The notes: a model not told the origin generated them from the letters alone. Shown: positions 1-7,935, numbered from the stretch's first letter. The stretch is DNA of 36,513 bases from Candidatus Lachnoclostridium stercoravium (GCA_019118365.1 DWZA01000033.1:1-36513), one strand, 5' to 3'. Program-made: numbers and translations.

Positions 1-1104
1 CGCGTCGCAAAGCGGGAAAATAATAATAAAAGGGCGTATCTGTACGTGGATCCGCTCCAGGGAAAGCATATGCCGGTTTCTCCCGGCCAGTCTCTGGAAC
101 TGTTTGCAGAGCTTGCAAAAAAAGCGGAGGAAAAATATAAAGACGAATCTCTTCTGATCGTCGGGTTTGCTGAAACTGCTACCGCCATTGGATCGGCCGC
201 GGCGTACTATGGAAAAAACGCGGCTTATTACATGAATACCACCAGGGAAGATATACCGGGAGCAGAATATTTCTTTTTTACAGAATCCCACAGCCACGCC
301 ACAGAACAGAGGCTGGTTGTAAACGGACTGGAACAGGTCCTTTCCAAAGCAGACAGGATCGTTTTCGCGGAGGACGAGGTGACCACAGGAAATACCATTG
401 AAAAGCTGATCTTCAGGCTGAAGGCCAGGTATCCGGACAGAAAGCTGGCTTTTGGGATCCTTTCTATTTTAAACAGCATGGAGGAAGAACGGCTTTCACA
501 GCTGGAGAGTCAGGGGATCTCCTGTACTTTTGTCCGCAGGATCCCGCAGCAGTACCGGATCGGAGAGATCGAACGATATCAGTATGAGCCGTTAAAGACA
601 GAGCCGGCCATATGGGAAGGCGCCCCGGCTCCATGCCTTCCGATCGGAAACCGCTGGGATTCCAGGATCGTCTGCGATACGGATACTTTGCGGAAAAAAA
701 GCCGGGCGTTTGCAGCGGAGGCCCTGGAAAAGCTTCCGATCCTGTCAAATACCGGAAAAATACTTATCCTGGGAACTGAAGAGTTTATGTTTCCAGGAAT
801 GCTTTTGGGACAGGCTCTTGAAAAGAAGTATCCGGGCATGACAGTAAGATTCCACGCTACAACCAGAAGTCCCATAGAGGTAAGCCTGGACAGCAGATAT
901 CCCCTCCATAGCAGGGAACCGCTGGAAAGTCTGTATGAAAAAGGGCGGCGGACCTTTATCTATGATCTGGACCGCTATGATCAGGTGATCGTCGCGACCG
1001 ACGCGCAAAATATAAACGAAGAAGGAAAGCGCAGCCTGACAGGAGCGCTGAGAGCCTGTGGAAATACACATATCACATTTGTGGAATGGAGGGATCAGCC
1101 CTGA
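1..1104 (+). CDS. Phosphoribosyltransferase with TRSP domain, Ter-associated type (5'-truncated by window edge)
   Basis: The reading frame is open from the first base (RVAKRENNNKRAYLYV then DPLQGKHMPVSPG), so the GTG at 46 is probably not the start and the true start lies outside the window. A PRPP-binding-like loop (FAEDEVTTGNT) lies around positions 364-400. The C-terminal third carries the TTRSP motif that names the TRSP domain found after this class of orotate-PRTase-like enzymes. In the published Ter-system analyses, such PRTases occur with a StiP/PELOTA protein, ATP-grasp, HAD and HpcH-type aldolase genes and are predicted to make a nucleoside-like metabolite. The next gene is that StiP partner, overlapping by one base, so the pair is translationally coupled. 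The family call is strong. The reaction it catalyses is not established. Confidence 0.85.
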   Translation, partial: RVAKRENNNKRAYLYVDPLQGKHMPVSPGQSLELFAELAKKAEEKYKDESLLIVGFAETATAIGSAAAYYGKNAAYYMNTTREDIPGAEYFFFTESHSHATEQRLVVNGLEQVLSKADRIVFAEDEVTTGNTIEKLIFRLKARYPDRKLAFGILSILNSMEEERLSQLESQGISCTFVRRIPQQYRIGEIERYQYEPLKTEPAIWEGAPAPCLPIGNRWDSRIVCDTDTLRKKSRAFAAEALEKLPILSNTGKILILGTEEFMFPGMLLGQALEKKYPGMTVRFHATTRSPIEVSLDSRYPLHSREPLESLYEKGRRTFIYDLDRYDQVIVATDAQNINEEGKRSLTGALRACGNTHITFVEWRDQP

Positions 1105-2183
1105 TGAAGAGCAGTTACTCAGAAGAGGATGTAAAGATCCTTTTAAAGGATATTTCCGGGCTGGTAGAACCGCTTCCTGCAAGCGTACGGGAAAAGAAGA
1201 TCCAGAGCGGGACTCATTACTGCGAAATGCTCCCTCTGGAATATAAGCCGTCGGAAAAATACATGGAAGCTTATGAAAACGCCCTGAAGCATTATTCCGG
1301 AGCAACGGCGCAGGCGGCGGGCATACTGGCGGAAAAACTCTATGAGAAAAAAGGAGACGGCCTGACGCTAGTTTCCCTGGCGCGGGCAGGGATTCCCATC
1401 GGGATCCTGATCCGCCGCTATCTGAAAAATAAATATCACGCGGATATCAGGCATTATGCCATATCCATTATCCGGGGACGGGGAATTGATAAAAACGCCC
1501 TGGATTATATTTTACAGCGCCACAAACCAGAAGATATCCAGTTTGTGGACGGCTGGATCGGGAAAGGAGCGATCCTGGGGCAGCTTAAGGAAGCTTTGAA
1601 AGAATATCCAAAATTGGATAATAGTCTGGCTGTGATCTCCGACCCGGCATGTCTGACAGAGCTGTGCGGGACCCATGAGGACATCCTGATCCCGTCCTCT
1701 TGTCTGAACGCGGTAGTCACCGGTCTGATCAGCAGGACATTTTTACGGGACGATATTATCGGGCCAAAGGATTTTCACGGGGCGGCTTATTACCCGGAGC
1801 TGGCTTCGGAAGACCTGTCGGAGCAGTTCCTTCAGGCGATCGAAGAGAAGTTTGTATATGACCGCGGCGATATAAAGGAGAGGGTCCCTGCAGAAAGCGG
1901 GGCAGGGGCCGGGATAAACGGCTTTGCCATAGCAAAGAAGATCGCCGGGGCATACGGCGTAAAGGATATCAATTTTATCAAACCAGGGATCGGAGAGACT
2001 ACAAGAGTCCTTTTGCGCCGGATACCCTGGAAGGTGATCGTAAACGAAAGATACGCCCAGGCAGAGGAGCTGAAGCATATCTATCAGCTGGCAGAGGAAA
2101 AGGGCGTTTCCTGCGAGATCAGCCAGGTGGATCTTGGGAATTATAAGGTGTGCGGGATCATTAAAAAAATGGCGGACGTCTGA
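1104..2183 (+). CDS. StiP/PRTase-like protein with C-terminal PELOTA RNA-binding domain
   Basis: The N-terminal two thirds match the StiP (formerly PRTase_1) family seen in Ter-linked biosynthetic clusters: SGTHYCEMLPLEY near the start, then LVSLARAGIPIGILIRR, then a Cys-containing stretch (SDPACLTELCGTHEDILIPSSCLN). The C-terminal ~90 residues (GIGETTRVLLRR to VDLGNYKVCGIIKK) resemble the PELOTA RNA-binding fold. I chose ATG 1104, which overlaps the TGA of the previous gene and has GGAGGG at 1088-1094. An in-frame ATG at 1086 would lie on top of that ribosome site. The protein is about 359 aa. It is called a cysteine protease in some databases and a phosphoribosyltransferase in others. Its role in making a Ter-linked metabolite is inference from gene neighbourhoods. 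Confidence 0.82.
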   Translation: MKSSYSEEDVKILLKDISGLVEPLPASVREKKIQSGTHYCEMLPLEYKPSEKYMEAYENALKHYSGATAQAAGILAEKLYEKKGDGLTLVSLARAGIPIGILIRRYLKNKYHADIRHYAISIIRGRGIDKNALDYILQRHKPEDIQFVDGWIGKGAILGQLKEALKEYPKLDNSLAVISDPACLTELCGTHEDILIPSSCLNAVVTGLISRTFLRDDIIGPKDFHGAAYYPELASEDLSEQFLQAIEEKFVYDRGDIKERVPAESGAGAGINGFAIAKKIAGAYGVKDINFIKPGIGETTRVLLRRIPWKVIVNERYAQAEELKHIYQLAEEKGVSCEISQVDLGNYKVCGIIKKMADV

Positions 2184-2216
2184 GCGGACGCCAGGGAAGA
2201 AAAGGGGATAAAAGAG

Positions 2217-2816
2217 ATGAGATCGGAAATGAAAAAAACAAGGCGAAAAGGATTATACGCGCTGCTTCTGGCCATAGCTATGTTTGCAATGGTAAGTTTG
2301 GCGGCGTGCTCAGGAACGGAGGAAGAAACGGAACCTGCTCAGAGCGTAGAGCAGACCCAGGAAACAGACGGCGAAGAGGCAGCTGAGGCGGCGGAAGCAG
2401 GAACAGAGGCAGCGGAATCGGAAATAGAGGCGGCTCAGGAAGAGGCTTCAGAGGCTGAAGAAGAAACTGTCCAGGCTGAAGAAGCCGGAGCTGATGAAAC
2501 CACAGGAAACGCTGAAGAAGAGACAGACGGGGCGGAAGCTTCAAAAGAGATGGAAACAGAGGCGCCGGAGTCTGAAGAAGCTCAGCCGGCAGTGACGGCA
2601 GTAACAGAAGCAGTTGAGCCGGAAACTGAGACGGCTGCAGACGAAGGCAGTCAGACACAGGTAACATATATCCTGAATACGAATACGAAAAAGTTCCATC
2701 TGCCAGGCTGCTCTTCCGTAGACAGCATGAAAGACAGCAACCGGGAGGATGTGAACTGGAGCCGGGACGCGGTGATCGATGCAGGCTATGTTCCCTGCAA
2801 ACGCTGCAATCCATAA
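2217..2816 (+). CDS. Lipoprotein with Glu/Ala-rich linker and Ada-like Cys metal-binding domain
   Basis: The protein has 199 aa. A basic start, a hydrophobic segment and a lipobox (SLAAC, Cys31) indicate a lipoprotein anchored on the outer face of the membrane. Residues about 32-145 are a low-complexity linker of Glu, Ala and Thr. The C-terminal ~50 residues (YILNTNTKKFHLPGCSSV ... GYVPCKRCNP) form the small Cys/His module common at the ends of Firmicutes surface proteins and related to the Ada zinc-binding fold. Likely ligands are the His and Cys of FHLPGC and the two Cys of CKRC. AAGGGG at 2202-2207 supports ATG 2217. It follows the StiP gene by 33 bases and could be co-transcribed. Its function is unknown. 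Confidence 0.78.
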   Translation: MRSEMKKTRRKGLYALLLAIAMFAMVSLAACSGTEEETEPAQSVEQTQETDGEEAAEAAEAGTEAAESEIEAAQEEASEAEEETVQAEEAGADETTGNAEEETDGAEASKEMETEAPESEEAQPAVTAVTEAVEPETETAADEGSQTQVTYILNTNTKKFHLPGCSSVDSMKDSNREDVNWSRDAVIDAGYVPCKRCNP

Positions 2817-2824
2817 AGACAGAA

Positions 2825-2848
2825 TAACAGTTCAGTCCTGAGCTGTTA
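2825..2848. repeat. Short palindromic GTTCAG element (site 1)
   Basis: TAACAGTTCAG at 2825-2835 faces CTGAGCTGTTA at 2838-2848, an 11-base inverted repeat with one G-T wobble and almost no loop. It lies in the convergent spacer after the lipoprotein gene. No T-tract follows on the plus strand, so it is not an obvious terminator. It shares its arm motif with the other dispersed elements of the window. Confidence 0.65.
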
Positions 2849-2885
2849 CAAAACAAAGCCTGGCCGACAAGTACGGCTCCTGATA

Positions 2886-2932
2886 CAAAAACTCTTCTTC
2901 CGGCGGTAAGATATCATTTCTTACCGCCGGAA
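2886..2932 (-). terminator. Intrinsic terminator of thrH-like gene
   Basis: TTCCGGCGGTAAGA (2898-2911) and TCTTACCGCCGGAA (2919-2932) form a perfect 14-bp stem with a 7-base loop. Read on the minus strand, the stem is followed after a few bases by a run of five T, as expected for the 3' end of the minus-strand gene. The plus-strand side is A-rich, not T-rich. Confidence 0.75.
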
Positions 2933-2982
2933 ATCTAAAAATAAAAATCCCGTCCGTACCGATGCCTGTTTCTGAGATCGGA

Positions 2983-3591
2983 TCAGTCCGCGACAGCCTG
3001 TTTGAAAGCAGCCAGCAGCTCCTCATATGTTTCATATGCGGGGATCTGGGGGAAATCCGCTTTGATCTGATCCGTGGTGCGGAAGAGGAAACCAGCCTTT
3101 CCAGCCTGGATCATATCCAGATCATTGTAGCTGTCTCCGGCGGCCACAGTTTCAAAGCCAATGGACTGGAGCGCTCTTACAGTAGAAAGCTTGGACTGTT
3201 GGATGCGCATGCGAAAGCCTGTGATCTCGCCATCTGGAGCCACTTCCAGCGAATTGCAGAACAAAGTGGGCCATCCCAGCTTCTTCATAAGAGGGGAAGC
3301 AAACTGAGTAAAGGTATCGCTGATGATGATCACCTGGCAGATGGAGCGCAGCTCGTCTAAAAATTCTTTTGCACCCGGCAGGGGATCGATCCCGGCGATC
3401 GTCTCCTGGATCTCTTTTAATCCAAGTCCGTGCTCCTTAAGGATGCCCAGACGCCACTTCATCAGCTTATCATAATCCGGTTCGTCCCTGGTAGTGCGTT
3501 TCAGTTCCGGGATACCGCTTGCCTGGGAAAACGCGATCCAGATCTCAGGGACAAGAACGCCTTCCAGGTCTAAACATACGATCTTCTGCAT
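2983..3591 (-). CDS. thrH: HAD-family phosphoserine phosphatase / homoserine phosphotransferase, ThrH-like
   Basis: The 202-aa product begins MQKIVCLDLEGVLVPEIW, the characteristic ThrH start: nucleophile Asp8 and Glu10 in HAD motif I. Motif II is IIISDTF and motif IV is GDSYNDLDM. ThrH of Pseudomonas is about the same length; it dephosphorylates phosphoserine and can transfer the phosphate to homoserine. I chose ATG 3591, which has a GGAG box just upstream. The longer frame to 3639 would add 16 non-conserved residues. The gene stands alone on the minus strand, with its own promoter and terminator. Phosphoserine phosphatase is the safer activity; the homoserine transfer is inferred from the family. 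Confidence 0.85.
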   Translation of the reverse strand: MQKIVCLDLEGVLVPEIWIAFSQASGIPELKRTTRDEPDYDKLMKWRLGILKEHGLGLKEIQETIAGIDPLPGAKEFLDELRSICQVIIISDTFTQFASPLMKKLGWPTLFCNSLEVAPDGEITGFRMRIQQSKLSTVRALQSIGFETVAAGDSYNDLDMIQAGKAGFLFRTTDQIKADFPQIPAYETYEELLAAFKQAVAD

Positions 3592-3652
3592 AATAATCTC
3601 CTTTGTCTTTGGCAATGCCGCGCCTGCGGCGTGAGCCATTAGTCTTATCTCT

Positions 3653-3680
3653 ATTTTATATGGGATTTTTCACTTGTCAA
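3653..3680 (-). promoter_or_regulatory. Promoter of thrH-like gene
   Basis: On the minus strand TTGACA (3675-3680) is followed after 16 bases by TAAAAT (3653-3658). The start codon lies about 60 bases downstream. A small GCCGC/GCGGC hairpin sits in the leader near 3615-3630. Confidence 0.65.
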
Positions 3681-3765
3681 TCTATTTAAAAAAGAGCTTT
3701 TAAACTGCCTGTAAAACGGCTGTTCTGATCTGCCTTTCTTTATGGAAAATCCGCCGGATTTCCTA

Positions 3766-3794
3766 TTGCCTGTTTTGGGAAAAATCGCTATAAT
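3766..3794 (+). promoter_or_regulatory. Promoter of tetR-family gene
   Basis: TTGCCT (3766-3771) and TATAAT (3789-3794) are separated by 17 bases. It diverges from the thrH promoter. The leader to the regulator start is about 125 bases. No clear operator palindrome was recognised. Confidence 0.65.
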
Positions 3795-3925
3795 AGAACG
3801 TGTCTGCGAATGCAGGCACATTCGTTTTTATAGGAAATGCGTTCCCATGAAAGGAAACGCTCCGCCAGGACCGCATTGCAGCGGATAAGAAGATGCCGCA
3901 GAGGTCCGCCGCAGCAGGAGAAAGG

Positions 3926-4567
3926 ATGGAATTTATTATGCCGAAAGCATCTCTGGAGCTGACCGCAAGAAGAGAGAAGGAGATCGTCGATGCTTGCGAG
4001 AAGATCTACCGGGCAAAGGGATTTTACGGCGTTACGATCAAAGAGATCAGTACAGAAACCAGCTTTACAAGGCCGGCGATCTATAATTATTTTGAAACAA
4101 AAGACGAGATCCTTCTGGCGCTTCTCATTCGGGAATATGAAAAGATGTGCGAGGGACTGAAAGAGGTAAAAGAAAGAGCGGCTCTTTTTGAAAAGAAAGA
4201 GCTGGCGGAGGCTCTCGCCCAGGTGCTGGAAGAGAGGGAACTTCTTCTTCGGATTCAGAGCATGGATCTGTTTCAGATCGAGATAAACAGCAGGATCGAA
4301 CGGCTGGCGGATTTTAAAAAGCGATACCGCTGCGCCTCGGATGCGCTGGAGGAGATCCTGTGCCTTTACAGCAGCTCTGCTTCCGCACAGGAGCGCAGGG
4401 ATTGCTGCATGACATTTTTTGCTTTTATGTTTGGAATCTATCCATTCGCATTCCATACAGAGAAGCAGCGGAAAGCCATGGAGATGGCGGGAATGCCAAA
4501 CAGGGAGACTTCCATTTACAGGATGGTTTATAACTGCCTTATGAAACTGCTCCCGGAGAAGACATAA
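3926..4567 (+). CDS. TetR/AcrR-family transcriptional regulator
   Basis: The N-terminal half is a TetR helix-turn-helix: IVDACEKIYRAKGFYGVTIK, then EISTETSFTRPAIYNYFETK, then the DEILLALL helix. The C-terminal half is a divergent ligand and dimer domain of the type often seen next to lipoprotein or transporter genes in Lachnospiraceae. Two starts are plausible: ATG 3926 (AGGAG at 3916-3920) and ATG 3938 (AAAGGA at 3921-3926). The second begins MPKASLEL, the more usual family start. The gene has its own promoter at 3766 and is followed after 58 bases by a DUF3298-type lipoprotein, which may be its target or co-transcribed. The ligand is unknown. Confidence 0.85.
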   Translation: MEFIMPKASLELTARREKEIVDACEKIYRAKGFYGVTIKEISTETSFTRPAIYNYFETKDEILLALLIREYEKMCEGLKEVKERAALFEKKELAEALAQVLEERELLLRIQSMDLFQIEINSRIERLADFKKRYRCASDALEEILCLYSSSASAQERRDCCMTFFAFMFGIYPFAFHTEKQRKAMEMAGMPNRETSIYRMVYNCLMKLLPEKT

Positions 4568-4625
4568 AAACACTTCAGAATGCCGTTATTAAAGAGAAAA
4601 ATCACACAAAACAAAGAGGTGGATC

Positions 4626-6299
4626 ATGGATAAAAGACAGATGGGAAAATGGAGAAAAATGCCTGCAGCATGGCTGATGATCCTGCTTCTTATGGGCTGC
4701 TCTTCTTCACCAGAGGATAGCGAGGCTTTCGAAGCCGACGGATCAGTGTCAGAGGCAGAGACGGAAAGCAGTATAGAAGAGGAAGAGACAGAAGAAGAGA
4801 ACGCAGAAGAAATGCAGGAAGAGGAAACGGAGAAAGAAGACCGGGAGGAAGAGACGCAGGAAACGGACCTGGAGGAGGCGCAGGAGGCTGGCAATGCTGT
4901 GCTTCATCCGGTATTGGAAAAGGAATGGTCATCGGTATACGCGGAAGGCTCTTCTAACCTTCTCTGCGAAGGAGGATTTTCCCGGATCGGCCTTCGGGAT
5001 CCTGGATATGAAGAGCTGAAGGCTTCTCTGACTTCCTATAACGAAGAGAAAAACAGAATAGTGGAGGACGAGATGGCCAGGATGGAACAGGAGGCCAGAG
5101 CGCTGATGGCGGGTTCGCCGTATCCGCCGGCCGGCTTCAGCGTGGGATATACGGCGCAGATCGAGCGGGCGGACGACAGGATCTTTTCTTTTATGGAACA
5201 ATCCTCCATCTATACGGGAGGAGCTCACGGAAGCGAGACGATTACCGGATATGCATTTGACAGCCAGACGGGAGAAAGGCTGGAGCTTTCCGATGTGGTT
5301 TCAGATATGGACGGTCTTTACGAGTATTTGATCCGATTTCTCAGGGCAGATCCTTTTTACAGGGAAAATCTTTATGAAGAGTGGGAAGATACTGTAGGAA
5401 AGAAAGTGTACCAGGAGACGGAGGACGGATATACCTATTCGCTTCAATGGGCCCTTGCGGAGGATGGGATAAAGATATATTTCAGTCCCGATGAGATCGG
5501 ACCGTCGGTCATGGGGCCTGTGACGGTCAGGATCCATTATGATGAGGAGCTTCTGGGGGTTGCGCCGCAGTATTTCCCGGTAAAGGAAAAGAGCGTATGG
5601 AAACTTGGAGCCTATGAGGAGCTGGCGATGGACGTGGATCAGGATGGAATGATCGAGAGTGTCAGCTACAGAAACACTTCCGGGCAGAATGGAATAGATC
5701 AGATCTATACGGTCAATGTGGACGGCCAGGCCGTGGAGATCAACTGTACCTATGGGATCACAAACGCATATGTCATGAAGAACGGGCAGGGAAAGGCTTA
5801 TTTTTACGCAGACTGCCAGAGTGATAATGACTACCATTACCTGAACATCATCGACCTGACGGAGCTTAAGGAAAGTGGAGAAAATACAAATGCTCCCACC
5901 TTTTCCCATGCTTTTTACGATGACGTGCCTGTAGATGCCTCTTCATTTGCACTTTCCTCCAGAGGAGATCTCTTTTCCACCGTTCCTGTCAGCAGGCAGT
6001 ATTACGTGGGAGAAGACGGAAAGCCTCAGACGGATGAGAGCGAATATACGGTCGACCGCCTGGAGGTGACCGCTCTTCAGGATGTTCCCGCGTTGACAGG
6101 AAGCAGCTTTGAAAAAGAGGCGGTGGTTCCCGCCGGGACAAAACTTTATGTGATATCCACAGATGAAACGTCCTGCGTAACAGCGGAAACAGAAGAAGGA
6201 GTGAAATACCGTTTTGAAGTAAACGGGGAGCAGTGGCCTCACACTATTGATGGAACCGATATTACGGAGCTGTTTGACGGCCTGATCTTCGCCGGCTGA
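4626..6299 (+). CDS. Acidic lipoprotein with DUF3298 (RsiV/PdaC-like) domain
   Basis: The 557-aa product has a lipobox (LLLMGC, Cys25) and a Glu/Ser-rich linker to about residue 85. The next part matches the DUF4163/DUF3298 fold of RsiV and PdaC: a helical stretch with Glu and Arg, then SSIYTGGAHGSETITGYAFD and TGERLELSDVVSD. The remaining ~240 residues contain a DVDQDGMIESV segment, like a calcium-binding or VCBS loop, with no family I can name. RsiV-type domains bind lysozyme in anti-sigma factors and PdaC deacetylates peptidoglycan; neither activity is shown here. GAGGTGG before ATG 4626 supports the start. It probably shares transcription with the TetR gene. Confidence 0.75.
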   Translation: MDKRQMGKWRKMPAAWLMILLLMGCSSSPEDSEAFEADGSVSEAETESSIEEEETEEENAEEMQEEETEKEDREEETQETDLEEAQEAGNAVLHPVLEKEWSSVYAEGSSNLLCEGGFSRIGLRDPGYEELKASLTSYNEEKNRIVEDEMARMEQEARALMAGSPYPPAGFSVGYTAQIERADDRIFSFMEQSSIYTGGAHGSETITGYAFDSQTGERLELSDVVSDMDGLYEYLIRFLRADPFYRENLYEEWEDTVGKKVYQETEDGYTYSLQWALAEDGIKIYFSPDEIGPSVMGPVTVRIHYDEELLGVAPQYFPVKEKSVWKLGAYEELAMDVDQDGMIESVSYRNTSGQNGIDQIYTVNVDGQAVEINCTYGITNAYVMKNGQGKAYFYADCQSDNDYHYLNIIDLTELKESGENTNAPTFSHAFYDDVPVDASSFALSSRGDLFSTVPVSRQYYVGEDGKPQTDESEYTVDRLEVTALQDVPALTGSSFEKEAVVPAGTKLYVISTDETSCVTAETEEGVKYRFEVNGEQWPHTIDGTDITELFDGLIFAG

Positions 6300-6459
6300 C
6301 GCGCAGATGGATCATGCAGAAATAACTGGAATAATCGCTTTGTCTGTGATATGATGAGACTGAGGCTGAAGGAGCGAGAAGACCAGGAAAAAGGTCTGGA
6401 GCCGCTTTTTTGGCCGGAGCATGACGAGGTATCGGAATGTAAGAAAGAAGGTGGACGAT

Positions 6460-6747
6460 ATGAGAGTATGCAGAAAGATGATCACAGCGGCGGCTGTTGT
6501 CTGCGTGGTCGCAGCCTGCTCTATGTTTCCGGCTTTTGCCCATGGACACTGCAGGGATGGAGCCAGCTACAGGTATCCGGTCTGCACAGAAGAGGGCTGC
6601 CAGGAAACAGGACGCCATATACACGACGGAAAAACATACTGCGGTTATGACCATGAACGCGGCTACTGCGACGGGTCCTGCCCGTATTACGAGAGCGGCG
6701 CGCAGGGAGGCGGCCATCATCACAGAGGCGGCTGCCACAGAGGATGA
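6460..6747 (+). CDS. Small secreted Cys/His-rich protein
   Basis: The 95-aa protein starts at ATG 6460, with AAGGTGG at 6447-6453. An upstream in-frame ATG at 6421 lacks such a site. A signal peptide (MRVCRKMITAAAVVCVVAAC) ends near SMFPAFA, leaving a mature peptide that begins HGHCRDG. The mature part is dominated by Cys, His, Gly and Tyr: YPVCTEEGCQETGRHIHDG, KTYCGYDHERGYCDGSCP, and a C-terminal GGGHHHRGGCHRG. The Cys/His spacing suggests metal binding or disulfides. I do not recognise a named family. It follows the DUF3298 gene by 160 bases, and a hairpin at 6814-6859 could end the transcript. Confidence 0.7.
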   Translation: MRVCRKMITAAAVVCVVAACSMFPAFAHGHCRDGASYRYPVCTEEGCQETGRHIHDGKTYCGYDHERGYCDGSCPYYESGAQGGGHHHRGGCHRG

Positions 6748-6813
6748 TGACCAGTTGATACAGCCGGCGCATGCTGCCGGATGCTCTGTAAAGAAACAGG
6801 GGGCGGAAGAAAG

Positions 6814-6859
6814 CCTGGTATGGGCATTCTCCCACCTCCTGTTTTTGATGCCAGGTTTT
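6814..6859 (+). terminator. Probable terminator of the small Cys/His-rich gene
   Basis: CCTGGTAT (6814-6821) pairs with ATGCCAGG (6848-6855), allowing one G-T, and is followed by TTTT. An inner TGGG/CCCA hairpin lies in the loop. The T-tract is short, so strength is uncertain. Confidence 0.5.
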
Positions 6860-6901
6860 ACGCTATGAAGCGGCGTTTTCCAGAACTTTTCCAGAAAATA
6901 C

Positions 6902-6960
6902 GTATCAGTTCAGCCGTGTATCTTCCCTCCAGCACAGAATGTGCCGTCCGGAACTGTTAC
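6902..6960. repeat. Palindromic GTTCAG element, type A (site 2)
   Basis: The ends GTATCAGTTC (6902-6911) and GAACTGTTAC (6951-6960) are inverted copies with one mismatch. The interior, read on the minus strand (GCACATTCTGTGCTGGAGGG onward, then AAGATACACGGCTGAACTG), is nearly identical to plus-strand sequence at 30000-30037. The two copies lie 23 kb apart in spacers and in opposite orientation. Confidence 0.75.
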
Positions 6961-6994
6961 TATCATATATCTTGGCGCACGGCTGAACCGTTAC
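6951..6994. repeat. Palindromic GTTCAG element, type B (site 3), overlapping a gene end
   Basis: It shares its left end GAACTGTTAC with the type A element and ends GGCTGAACCGTTAC (6981-6994). About 35 bases from 6962 match 20230-20264 with only two differences. The stop codon and the last nine or ten codons of the minus-strand flavodoxin/ferredoxin gene lie inside it. Confidence 0.75.
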
Positions 6995-7742
6995 AAAAAT
7001 ACTGGTTTTCTCTTCTGTTTTTCAGCCGTTCGGTAAATGCGGACGCGAACGCGCGGTAGTCTTCCGTATCCATATTTTTTGCATGAGCCGGACAGTTTCT
7101 TATGCAGCGGAAACAGGAAAGGCAGGCGTCGGAAATGGTCCGGCAGTCTTTATCAATGGCCTGTACCGGGCAGTTTTTCACGCAGAGGCCGCATTTGACA
7201 CAAGCTTCGGAAGTAAGAGGACGGAACTTCCCGCCGTGGCCGCCGTCTTTATAGGGGCGGTTCCCAGGGATCTGGACTTCCGGAAGATCCCCGGTCCTGG
7301 AAGCTGCCTTTGCGGCAAAATCCCGGTCCTGGGCAAGATCGTTTTCATCTGGACGTGAAGTCTGGATCTCTCCATATGTATGGCGCCCCACTAAAGCTGC
7401 GGCTCCGTTTACGGTAAAGCCCTGTCCTTTGGCCAGGTCAGCCAGCTCTAAAAGGGCGTCGTCAAAATCCCGGTTTCCATAGGTGACTACTGCGATGCAC
7501 GGAGTATGATCTCCTGTAAAAGCCAGGAAACGCTCCCTGGCCACAGCGGGGATCCGCCCGCCGTATACCGGCGCTCCGAAGATCACCAGGTCGTCAGGTC
7601 CAAACCTATGTGGTTTTGGATCAGGACAGACCGTTAAGTCGATCGTTTCTTTTAAAATTCCGGCAGCTTCTGCCATAGCTTCCAATGATTTTTTCGTATT
7701 GCCTGTTGGAGAAAAAAAGGCGATGGTTACGTTTTTTTTCAA
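6963..7742 (-). CDS. EFR1-type protein: flavodoxin-like domain plus 2[4Fe-4S] ferredoxin
   Basis: The 259-aa protein has an N-terminal flavodoxin-like domain with the FMN phosphate-loop motif FSPTGNTKK (residues 10-18) and FGAPVYGGRIP (55-64). The C-terminal part has two ferredoxin clusters, CVKCGLCVKNCP (181-192) and CLSCFRCIRNCP (207-218), each suited to one [4Fe-4S] centre. It is a cytoplasmic electron carrier or oxidoreductase of unknown partner. The start is TTG 7742, preceded by GAGGAGG with 8-base spacing. A longer ATG frame to 7847 would run through a palindromic leader and lacks conservation. The last residues (NGSAVRQDI) are encoded by a dispersed repeat, so the original C-terminus may have been replaced. 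Confidence 0.85.
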   Translation of the reverse strand: MKKNVTIAFFSPTGNTKKSLEAMAEAAGILKETIDLTVCPDPKPHRFGPDDLVIFGAPVYGGRIPAVARERFLAFTGDHTPCIAVVTYGNRDFDDALLELADLAKGQGFTVNGAAALVGRHTYGEIQTSRPDENDLAQDRDFAAKAASRTGDLPEVQIPGNRPYKDGGHGGKFRPLTSEACVKCGLCVKNCPVQAIDKDCRTISDACLSCFRCIRNCPAHAKNMDTEDYRAFASAFTERLKNRRENQYFCNGSAVRQDI

Positions 7743-7778
7743 GATCTTAACCTCCTCGATATTTTTGGCGATTGCAGC

Positions 7779-7829
7779 TTTCCTGATATTTTGTAACTGT
7801 TCAGGACGGAACAGTCTGATATCAGGAAA
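7779..7829 (-). promoter_or_regulatory. Nested palindrome in the EFR1 gene leader (contains GTTCAG element, site 4)
   Basis: TTTCCTGATAT (7779-7789) and ATATCAGGAAA (7819-7829) form an 11-bp outer stem. Inside it ACTGTTC (7796-7802) and GAACAGT (7809-7815) form a second stem with the loop AGGACG. It lies 37 bases upstream of the TTG start, so on RNA it could fold just before the ribosome site. No T-tract follows. Confidence 0.6.
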
Positions 7830-7935
7830 AAACAATCGATCCCCCACATCATTTTATCACATAACAGTATAGATAGGAACCAGAATATGCATGGCCCGGA
7901 AGCTCCTATTTGCTCTTCAAATTACGAAAAATCTA

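Noticed and set aside
2278..2856. Leu/Pro-rich minus-strand frame opposite the acidic lipoprotein
   Set aside because: It is an antisense shadow of the Glu/Ala-rich linker; its composition is explained by the complement of GAA/GAG/GCG codons.
3788..4573. 261-codon minus-strand frame opposite the TetR gene
   Set aside because: The plus strand has a clear helix-turn-helix, promoter and ribosome site; the antisense frame shows none.
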